Shown: one piece after another, positions 1-12,200 of the stretch
How positions within the stretch are numbered: the stretch's first letter is position 1
Layout: the number at the start of each line of letters is the position of its first letter
NCBI GenBank assembly: GCA_014843695.1
Contig: CM026403.1
Coordinates: 45,285,645-45,349,644, forward strand
DNA: 64,000 nucleotides
Origin: Archivesica marissinica
Taxonomy: Eukaryota; Mollusca; Bivalvia; Venerida; Vesicomyidae
Direction of reading: 5' to 3'
Notes under the pieces: model-generated
Seen by the model: only the letters and a program-made list of their open reading frames with translations
Told to the model about the DNA's origin: nothing
Database searches by the model: none
Program-made: the position numbers and the translations under genes

Positions 1-255
1 TTGTGATAGATGAGGGAGTGGTGGGAGGTGTGATAGATGGGGGAGTGGGGGAGGTGTGATAGATGAGAGAGTGGTGGGAGGTGTGAGAGATGAGGGAGTG
101 GTGGGAGGTGTGATAGATGAGGGAGTGGTGGGAGGTGTGAGAGATGAGGGAGTGGTGGGAGGTGTGATAGATGAGGGAGTGGTGGGAGGTGTGAGAGATG
201 AGGGAGTGGTGGGAGGTGTGATAGATGAGGGAGTGGTGGGAGGTGTGAGAGATGG
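1..255. repeat. Minisatellite, 24-bp units alternating in a 48-bp pattern
   Basis: The array has about ten 24-bp units alternating between a GTGATAGATGAG and a GTGAGAGATGAG form. It lies in PRODH intron 11 and begins within about 10 nt of the exon 11 donor, but does not copy exon sequence. It continues off the left edge. The open frame through it is an artefact of the unit length. Confidence 0.95.
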
Positions 256-3200
256 TACTAACTTCTCGACGGTGTATCTGACGGTATCCTCACTATGACT
301 AGCAACCATGACAGCAATCTTCCCGCGCTCTCTAAGCTGGATTTGCCTCATCACTTCACGTAATACTTTGTTGTACATGGCCGTTGTTGATTCGTATGTA
401 GGATTGATCGGGTCCTCATATCCAATACTTGCTGCGCGGTCCCTCTCCTGCAAGTGGAGACAATTTTAAAGTTCCGTGTAAAACAACCTGATCTAAAAAG
501 TTTCTAAAAACTTAACATAACATGCTGCCAATCACAAGAAACTGCTATGAGCAAGGAAAATATAAACTTTCAAATGAATACCTGTTCCATATATGCCCCT
601 CTGACAAGCTTAGCACCAAAGAATATGTTGTGTCTTACAGCCATGTCTAAATCCAGTCGGATGTATCTGTGGGCTGCCTGCAACACAATAACAACACAGT
701 TAAATGTACTTCTCTTGTGCTGCCAGCGGGCTGGGTTCAAATCTACCATAACTGTGGCATGCCAGTGTATCTACACAAAGAGTCTAGAGTGTGTACATTT
801 GCACGACCGTATTTCATAGGATCAGGGAGTTCTCGTGTAAGTTGAGGAGTGTGTGTTTTACGTTTATTTATCATCGCTACCTGTTGCCCATATGAGCGAC
901 GCCTTCTGAAGAGATTAGTCATTTTAGATTTTTGGAGGATCGTGCAATGATACAGACAGAGTCTCCTCTGGTTCTTTAACATGCACGGTGTATAGCACCG
1001 ACACGAGACCTCGGTTTAAAGTCCCATCTGAAAGACGTAATATTATTACGGTAAGACGGGGGGGGGGGATCGAACCTGCGATGCTTGCATTCCCAGTCCA
1101 TCGTGTGAACCATTGGACTACCGACCGGTCTGTGAAAAGTACTTCATACAATGTATCTCCGTATTGAGAGCAAATCGGATGCATTCCTTTCTGGAGGGGG
1201 GTGTTTGATTGAAAAATTGCTATAGGTACATGTATAACAAAGAATGTACCGGAGAAATTGCTATAGGTACATGTATAACAAAGAATGTACCGGAGAAATT
1301 GCTATAGGTACATGTATAACAAAGAATGTACCGGAGAAATTGCTATAGGTACATGTATAACAAAGAATGTACCGGAGAAATTGCTATAGGTACATGTATA
1401 ACAAAGAATGTACCGGAGAAATTGCTATAGGTACATGTATAACAAAGAATGTACCGGAGAAATTGCTATAGGTACATGTATAACAAAGAATGTACCGGAG
1501 AAATTGCTATAGGTACATGTATAACAAAGAATGTACCGGAGAAATTGCTATAGGTACATGTATAACAAAGAATGTACCGGAGAAATTGCTATAGGTACAT
1601 GTATAACAAAGAATGTACCGGAGAAATTGCTATAGGTACATGTATAACAAAGAATGTACCGGAGAAATTGCTATAGGACAAGAATGTGCTGGGCGTATTA
1701 ACCATGTTATTTCAACATCCATCCTATGTCAGATGCCGTTAGCGAACGAAATTGTTTTTTTTTGTCTTGCTACAATTTAAAGTTCAAAGTCATTGGTAGG
1801 GTGGGACTTACTGTGTATATGAGCAATACTGTGTCGTATATGTCAATGTTTCCTGGAAATGTAGGAAATCATCCGTGAACATTTTATAAACTATAAAATA
1901 AATTGTCAGCGAATGACTCCCTATTTTTTGTCCAGGAAAGCGCATCATAGCCATACACAAAAGGTGGTCAGTTTCATAGGGTTGGATGGCAAGTAGTAGC
2001 CTGTAAACAGGCGTTGATATATTTTGCCTGGTCAGTCATATAAATATATTTTAATACCGAGATCATTAATTGGGCCGTATTGAGTTTCTGATAATTTTAC
2101 CAGAAGTAAATTGGTTAAAAATCGACAGACTGGAACCCAGGCTAGGCAAGTATAAGAAGTACCAGTACTCTGTTAAACACTCGGGAGAGAAGGGGCAACT
2201 CTTAATACCCCTATTCATACATCGACGGTAATACAACCTCACAAGATTTATTTGTGTTTTGGTCAAAAAGTCATATTATAGAAATTACAGGTTAATTGTT
2301 TCCATCAGAGTATGAACTCTACCCCCACACTGACCATAAACACACCCAATGTAGTTCATACCCAGATGGAAACTATTAACCCATTACATATATTTATATT
2401 AATTATTCAAAGAATTATCTGAATATCAAAGAAACGATGCCCAACACTGCCATTGTGCATGCCCGTAACTTCGAGTGCAGATGTCAGCTGCATATTATTA
2501 GTGAGGAAATTCACACGAAAATAGATACAAACAGGACGTATATACGTTCATCGTGGGAAATGCACTAGCGATGTTATATATTATGTGCAGTAGCTGAAAT
2601 ATCGAAACGTTCGGTTATTAGTTTATACAAATTTATTTTAGCTCGATTGCGAAACAAGTTATTTCAACTTATATAAATCACTCTCGAGACCTCATTCCTG
2701 ATGGAATCCATCGCCACGAGGGAGAGAGAAGAGGCAATGTGGAATTTAAATGCCTTGCCTAAGGGCACAATCGTAACGGCTCCATGTTCGGTTATTTAAC
2801 AGTACTAATGTTTTAATAAATGTTCGTTATTATAAAATGTTATTATTATTATGCATAGTGCATAAGAATGCCTGATATGTGTTCAGCAGTTGCCCATACA
2901 TCACATCCATGCATGTAAGCTTAGTTTCTTTTTATTACTTAATTTAAATGTATTTTCAAATACTACTGTTAATTCCCGTATACATAATCATGTCAGTGCC
3001 CCGTCTCACACTCATCAATCGATGACAGATTACAAATTATACCAAATAAGGAATGAATCGCGGGTTAATAGTTTCCATCGGGGTATAAACTATATTGGGT
3101 ATGGTTAAAGTGTATGGAGGCGGCATCCACGTTAACTTTAGACACGGCCAATGTAGTTCATACCCCGATGGAAACTATTAACCCTCGATTCATTTCTTAT

Positions 3201-6200
3201 ATTTACATTAATTATTCTTTTTAATGACACAACGAAAAATTAGCACACTTTGCATTTAAAATGTTTTTAGCCCAGATTTGCAACTTACCGTGTCACGGAA
3301 CAGGTAAATAGATCATCCCTGGAACAGCGTAAACTATAAGACACACCTTTTCTTGCGACGAACGTTGCCTAATAATGCGAATGCGCATGCCCGTAGCTTC
3401 AAGTGCGCATGCCAGCTGCATATCATTAGTTGGAAACCCTCGTGTGAAATTGTATGCATTCAGGACACATACGTTCATCGAAGGAAATGCAATAGCGATG
3501 TAAATATTGAGTATTTAAAATCTATCTCTTCAGGCTCTTGATCTATCAACATGAAAGTATTATACTGTGCAAATATGAACATAGGGATTATTAATTAAGA
3601 TCTACAGCGAAGTTGAACAATCTCTACATTGTGTAGCTGAAAGTACCCATACAATTTTATGAATTTGGTGCAAAAGGTCCGGAGTTCGAACCCCGCTGGG
3701 TCGTGGCGATGGATTCCTTCAGGAATGAGGTCTCAAGAGAGATTAATATATACAGTCAAACCTCTCTAGAGCAAACACCATCCGGATACATCGAGATTGG
3801 TTGTTGTAGAGAGGTTGTTGTTCTAGGGAGGTTCAACTTTTTGAAGTCTGGAAATGCGCGAATAGTCAGTTTATAGTCGGTGGCTCATACTGATTTGAAT
3901 ATAGAGTATACAGAATGAGGTCCTATGTACAATTGTACTTTCGGTAAATATTCAAAACCATTCTAAAACTGACTCAATGCATTGAAAATTCAACTTCTTT
4001 TTAATACATATAACTATATCAGACTGAAACTAAACACATATTTTATGTTTGCTTAAATAAGTCACTGATTTTACTCATTACTGATTATGCAAATCTAGAC
4101 AATTGTGTACATTTAACGATTTATGTTTTCAATAGATCAAAGTCAAAACATCTGATAAATTACGCATTTCAATTGTATAAAAAACAAACAACATAAAACA
4201 TAGATCTGTCGCATCACGGCAATTATCACTTCCATGTTAAATTTCATAAAAGAAGCTCCATAAATAGAGCTAATTGTATGTTTGTTTTCAAAATATGGTC
4301 GGCCTTTTTATAATTGATCACATATATGGCTTCCGAATAACCTGGTTCCCATCGGCAATTTGTATATATATATATATTCAAACACATAACTGTTAGGAAA
4401 CCAGACGTATACATAGTCTGATTCTATTGTTAGCTATTTTTAGAATTGGGAAATACAGGTACAAGATATTTTGGTATTTTGGGATAATTGTCTGTTCTTG
4501 GGAGGTTTTATGCATCGATGGGTGGGAAATTGACTGTCGTTGTGCGTTGTTGAGAGGTGTCGTTCGTGAGAGGTGAAATTATATTAAAATCCAATGGGAG
4601 GGAATAAAAGTGACGTTATAAAGAGGGTGTCGCTCCTGGGAGGTGACGTTTGAGGAGGTGGGACTGTAAGTTATAAGAACTTGTTTTGCAATCGAGCTAA
4701 AATAAATTTGTATAACTAAAAACTGTGGAGCCTGATTCTAAATAAAAGTAAATGTTGTTGTAGTAGACATCATGCATGATATTTTAACCATATATATACA
4801 TGGATCTTAGACATACAGACTGTGAATCATGTATTTACACGAATATACATGCTGGACTGCAGTAGTAACAATACACAATGGAAGTCGTGATAGCGCAGTG
4901 GATGCGCGTTCGCTTCAGGTGCGAAAGGTCCGGAGTTCAAGCCCCGCTGGAGCCGTTACGATTGTGTCCTAAGGCAAGGCATTTAAATTCCACATTGCCT
5001 CTTCTCTCTCCTTCATGGCGATGGATTCCATCAGGAATGATGTCTCGAGAGTGATTAATATAAGTTGAAAGAACTTGTTTCGCAATTGAGCTAAAATACA
5101 TTTGTATAAAATAAAAATTAAAACAATAGTAACAATACACAAATATTTCCTACACTTAATTATTGAAATGTTTATTTGGTCGTGTGGCAGATTTCGAGCT
5201 GATTTTGTTTGTTTTTGGGGCTTACAGTTACACCAACAGCTTAGGTCATATGGCGACACTCCAGCTGTTATTGGTTGAGGCAGACCCCGGTGCACCCCTT
5301 GAGCAGTAATGCAGGCATGAACGGGCACCCGGGTAGAACCCCCGACATTTCGCAAGCCAACTAAATTGCTTCCTAATTTGAATGAATTTGACACCCTCTG
5401 CGGGATTCGAACCTACAGCAGCGAGGGGCAAGTGATTTGAAGTCAACGACCGTAGCTACTCTTCCACAGAGGCCCTTCAATTTGATTTTGAATATTTTAG
5501 TGATCGTGATGCATTTATCTTTTTTTATTATATGTTACCGTGAGATAGCATTGGTATGTATTGAAGATGATGGCTTTCTCTTTGTTTATATGTTACCGTG
5601 AGATAGCATTGGTAAGTATTGAAGATGATGGCTTTCTCTTTGTTTATATGTTACCGTGAGATAGCATTGGTAAGTATTGAAGATGATGGCTTTCTCTTTG
5701 TTTATATGTTACCGTGAGATAGCATTGGTAAGTATTGAAGATGATGGCTTTCTCTTTGTTTATATGTTACCGTGAGATAGCATTGGTAAGTATTGAAGAT
5801 GATGGCTTTCTCTTTGTTTATATGTTACCGTGAGATAGCATTGGTAAGTATTGAAGATGATGGCTTTCTCTTTGTTTATATGTTACCGTGAGATAGCATT
5901 GGTAAGTATTGAAGATGATGGCTTTCTCTTTGTTGAATTTCTTCATCATTTCCATTGTAAGTCTGTTTATCGCTGGCTGGAAATACGATTGTTCAGCATC
6001 TACCATAACTCTCACATCACGTGCGACCGCATGCTGAAATATACACATGCCTGGTAATAACATAACTCTCACATCACGTGCGACCGCATGCTGAAATATA
6101 CACGTGCCTGGTAATAACATAACTCTCACATCACGTGCGACCGCATGCTGATATATACACGTGCCTGGTCGGGGCATTATATTAAATAAAAAAATTTGTT

Positions 6201-9200
6201 TGTCAGTTACTTATTAGTGGTGTAGAGTTGTGACGCGTAGGACTTAACCATGCAGGCAGTTGAACTAAGTGGTTAATACCGCCGCTTAGAACGAAAAACC
6301 ATGTTTTATTCGACTAAATATAGCGGAAATACAAATATTATTTTAACTTTAACATGACCAAAATATCTATAAAACGCAAAAGTAGTTGGTGTTACTTTTT
6401 AGTGTGCGTAAATGACGTCACAAAACAAAATTACAAAAATGCTAGAAAAATGACGTCACAAAATTACAAAAATGCTAGAAAAATGACGTCACTCGCTCAA
6501 TAATGTTATATATCAGATATTCCTTCTTTATATATACAAAGAATGATTAGAATTGTAATTTTGAAATATTACTTTAAGATGTATTAGGTTTAGTAATTTT
6601 TAACTAAGCAGGGTCAAAATGATGATGGACAGGGTGAGGAGGAAACAGATATGGTGGGCAGGGTGAGGAGGAAACAGATATAGTGGTCAGGGTGAGGAGG
6701 AAATAGATATGGTGGACAGGGTGAGGAGGAAACAGATATGGTGGACAGGGTGAGGAGGAAATAGATATGGTGGACAGGGTGAGGAGGAAACAGATATGGT
6801 GGGCAGGGTGAGGAGGAAACAGATATAGTGGTCAGGGTGAGGAGGAAATAGATATGGTGGACAGGGTGAGGAGGAAACAGATATGGTGGACAGGGTGAGG
6901 AGGAAACAGATATGGTGGACAGGATGAGGAGGAAACAGATATGGTGGAGATGTTACAATAATGGCAGTCGTCAGCGTTATGGAAGTGGTCCGGCAAAATA
7001 GGAGCACTGGAGTTCTACTTGCCGAGGTGGGTGTGGGGGCATGCTCGGCATGGTCTTGTGTCGGTGCTTTGCACGTAGAGGAGACTCTGGAATGGGTCTC
7101 TGTCTATATCATTGCACTATCTTCCAAGAATCTAAAATGGCTAATCTCTTCAGGAGGCGTCACTCATATGGGCGACGATAAATAAACATAAAATAAAAAA
7201 AAGAAGACTTTATTCAACGAGGAAGCATATTTGACAAGGTCAATCTTACATAAGGCTCAAATATTGGGACGGTTATTTATGATGGACTGCATTCCACAGT
7301 GCAAAACATTATGAAATATTTTAGCATAATAATTGTTTCTAAAAAATCATATTCAGCCGAATAAGTGATCCGGATCGGACCGGCAATGACGTCCTTGACA
7401 ATAGGTGAAAAACAATAACACTTCTCAATGCTTTCTGGATCTCTAATCACACCTGTTTGTAGAGACCGTCCACAGGAATGGCAGATCGTGGTGACGGGAG
7501 GTGTGTATTTGGAGGTTAAATGCATTGATGTGGAGCCTCTGTAGTGAAATAGATCTGTGTAATCGAGAGGTTGCGAGTTCAGACCCCACCAGAACCACGG
7601 GGGTGATGTCTTTAAGTAAGACATTTAAAACCACATTGCCTCTTCTCTCTCCCTCATGGCGTTGGATTCCATCAGAAATGAGGTCTCAATGAACGATTAA
7701 ATTATGTTGTCAGAACTTGTTTCGCAATCGTGTTAAAAGAAATACATTGATAATGGTTTGGTGCGAGATCCAGGTGGAAATTAGTATAACATTTAGAAAC
7801 TTTATTTTGCAATGAATGCTAAACAAGCTTTAATAACGTATATTAATAACTCTCATTGGAAGCGTATATGAGGTCATTTGTATGGGAGGAAACCAGAATT
7901 GTATGGGAGGAAACCAGATTTGTATGGGAGGAAACCAGAATTGTATGGGAGGAAACCAGAATTGTATGGGTGGAAACCAGAATTGTATGGGAGGAAACCA
8001 GAATTGTATGGGAGGAAACCAGAATTGTATGGGAGGAAACCAGAATTGTATGGGAGGAAACCAGAATTGTATGGGTGGAAACTAAATTGTATGGGAGGAA
8101 ACCAGAATTGTATGGGAGGAAACCAGAATTTCCCGTATAAAACCAACATGTCCGATTTGACAAACCAGAGTAGGATCTCACATACTTCTCACTCCTAGGA
8201 CAGTCATGCTGGTGTTCAACACTGACCAGACTGTATACACAATTTATTGCATCTCAGCTTTACTCAAAAAATGCAACTGTTCCCAAGTTTTGAACACAAT
8301 ACATACTTCCGACAAGCTGTAAAAACACTGATAAGATTTTATTACGGCCGCAAGTTTGTATGGCAAGTTTTATAAATGGCAATTTCAGTATTGTTATTAA
8401 AGTGACAATACATCGGTGAAAACGCAAATGTCTACATAATGTAATTTCCTATTATATGGTATATTTTCCCCCAAAATATTTGCCTCAAAAACTGAGTATT
8501 TTAATTAACAAATGTGTACGTGGTTTGTTGACATAACAAAATAATGTAACTAAAGTCGCCATCCATGAGTAATACAATGCGTGTATCATGAATAACACGA
8601 TTTATGTTACATATTTACCGTTATATCTCACATTTGTGCCTACGTGTATTTATTTGTAGACTAATCTTAGTTAAATTATTTCTAAACAACAGTACAACGT
8701 GCTTAGTATTGACTTCAATGACAAACACACGTCAAATCAGGAGCGTGGATATCCCGTTATATGAAATCCTACTTTCACTTTTGAAGTTTGTAGACCACAA
8801 AACACTGTTTATTGATTAAATGTTAGTGTTTGAATGTATTAGGAAGAATTTGTGAATGAATGAATGAATGGTGTTTTACGGTGCATCGACATCTAAGGTC
8901 ATGTAGCGCGCATTAAAGTTATGTTTATTGTCGAGTGTATGAAATAAAATTCTATATACGTATATGCATTACGTAAAAATTAATACTAAGAAGTTATAAA
9001 GACGTAAGATTAATTACAGGTAATATATGAATATGAATTGAATATGAAGAATTTGTAGTAGCAATACATTGTTTTTTTTGCTTTTTGTGATGTAATGTCG
9101 CTTTAATGAATTTGGCATCGATGAACGAAAAACTCTGTCTCATTTACCTTTGTTATTTCGTTTACTCTGCGCAGCATATTTTTCATCTCATGTTCAGTGT

Positions 9201-12200
9201 CCTTGGGTAGACAGTGCAACATGGGTTTCAATTCTCCAGTCTATCAAACAGATAATTATGGTGTCATGTGAGAGACATAGATATGAATCCTTCAATACAC
9301 TATATGAAACCAACAAGCTAGGCAGAGTTGTCTCCCCATAGTATGTTCAATTTTAAATGAAAAATATCTCTTTAGAAGTCTTCCAATAGTCAAAATAAAT
9401 TTTTAAAAATTAGGGGCCATGTGTATTTTTGTGTTACTTCAAAGTACTGCCAAATGTCACACCAAAATAACAGTAGAATGCATGTAGAAATACTTGTCGT
9501 TCACTGGTGTATGGACGAATCCACAGACAGAGACACAATGATTTTTGTGTGCTATTTCGTCTTATAATAGTACATGTAACTTTATGCATAATTATTGCAA
9601 CAAGACCATATGGTATAACAAATTATTGTGTATTGTGCCTGTGGTCGAATACCACAGAGGGTGTCAAATTCTTTCATGTGAGGAAGCTATCCAGCTGTGA
9701 AAGGTCAGTGGTTAGTTTACCAGTGGATCTGGGATAACACAATTAGTTTACTAGTGGATCTGGGATAACACAATTAGTTTACCAGTGGATCTGGGATAAT
9801 ACAATTAGCTTACCAGCAGATCTGGGACATCACAATTAGTTTACCAGTGGATCTGGGACAACACAATTAGTTTACCAGTGGATCTGGGATAACACAATTA
9901 GTTTACCAGTGGATCCAGGATAACACAATTAGTTTACCAGTGGATCTGGGATAACACAATTAGCTTACCAGTGGATCTGGGATAACACAATTAGTTTACC
10001 AGTGGATCCAGGATAACACAATTAGTTTACCAGTGGATCCAGGATAACACAATTAGTTTACCAGTGTATCTGGGATAACATAATTAGTTTACCAGTGGAT
10101 CTGGGATAACACAATTAGTTTGCCAGTGGATCTGGGATAACACAATTAGTTTACCAGTGGATCTGGGATAATACAATTAGTTTACCAGTGGATCTGGGAT
10201 AATACAATTAGTTTACCAGTAGATCCAGAATAACACAATTAGTTTACCAGTGGATCCAGGATAACACAATTAGTTTACCAGTGTATCTGGGATAACATAA
10301 TTAGTTTACCAGTGGATCTGGGATAACACAATTAGTTTACCAGTGGATCTGGGATAACACAATTAGTTTACCAGTGGATCCAGGATAACACAATTAGTTT
10401 ACCAGTGGATCTGGGATAACACAATTAGTTTACCAGTGGATCTGGGATAACACAATTAGTTTACCAGTGGATCCAGGATAACACAATTAGTTTACCAGTG
10501 TATCTGGGATAACACAATTAGTTTACCAGTGGATCTGGGATAACACAATTAGTTTACCAGTGGATCTGGGATAACACAATTAGTTTACCAGTGGATCTGG
10601 GATAACACAATTAGTTTACCAGTGGATCTGGGATAATACAATTAGTTTACCAGTAGATCTAGGATAACACAATTAGTTTACCAGTGGATCCAGGATAACA
10701 CAATTAGTTTACCAGTGTATCTGGGATAACACAATTAGTTTACCAGTGGATCTGGGATAACACAATTAGTTTACCAGTGGATCTGGGATAACAAAGTTAG
10801 CTTACCAGTGGATCAGGGATAACAAACAGTTTATCCAGCTTCATGTTTACTTCCAACAGATTGTCCCAGTCCATAATGTCCACTTGTCTGTAACAAACTC
10901 AAACATGTTTAATGTTACACAGGTATATCACTATTATCATTGGATGCCGTAAATAAACGACGTGTGATTATGTACAATAACCGACCTGTGATTATGTACA
11001 ATAACCGACCTGTGATTATGTACAATAACCGATCTGTGATTATGTACAATAACTGACCTGTGATTATGTACAATAACTGACCTGTGATTATGTACAATAA
11101 CCGACCTGTGATTATGTACAATAACTTTGCCTTGTTCACAATTTTAAATGCTTTGCCTTGTTCACAATTTTAAATACTTTGTTCACAGTTAGGTTTCGGT
11201 TCATTTTTCAGTACTTGTTGTTCTTCATGCGTGTCAATATATTTTCGAAATTTTCCCCTAATCCGTAATGCATTTTATCAATGAAAAAACAGTTTCTGCA
11301 TCTCTAAACTGGAACTTGATGGATTCATTCATGTGTGATTGGGAAGCCACTGAAGTCATCAAAGAGGTTTTCCCATGCAATTTGAGGGTTGTAGGGGCAA
11401 AGTAAGGAAGATAGTGGTGACAGTCAATATTTCATTGCTACCAATATACGCTATACACCATTCAGTATCGAAATATCAAATTTGAATTTTTTTTCTAAAA
11501 TATTAAAATGAATACATTTTGCATGTTTTGGAGCTGAGATTGATTTTCGATGAGATTTGCATCACAATAAAGTGAAACCTGTGTTAGTGGGCACCTCTAT
11601 TAAAGCAGCCAACCTGCATTAACAAGAAAGTTTTCAGATTCCCAATATCTTACTTTGTTTTACACTTATTCTATTAAGCAGCCACTTTCTGTGATTCACT
11701 TGGTTGGCTGCTTAACCCTTTCCCTCATAGAAGCACCTCTTGACGTCATTACCAATACGACATACATTGACAATGTAGTAGCCAAACCAATGTTTGTAAT
11801 AAAGGCCAGAATCTCATGTAGTCCAAGTAATATCTATGTAGGTGGGATAGATATGGCGACTATTTATCTACTGCATGATAGCTAAATGGCTGTCGTTTGT
11901 ATGGCGATATAATAGTATATTAACCTAAATCTCTATGAAGTCCCAGTAATATCTATGGAGGTGGGATAGATATGGCGACTACTTATCCTATGCATGACAG
12001 CTAAATGGCTGTCGTTTGTATGGAGATATAATAGTATATTAACCTAAATCTCTATGTAGACCCAGTAATATCTATGGAGGTGGGATAGATATGGCGACTA
12101 CTTATCCACTGCATGATAGCTAAATGGCTGTCGTTTGTGTGGAGATATAACAGCATATTAACCTAAATCTCTATGAAATCCCAGTAATATCTATGTAGGT

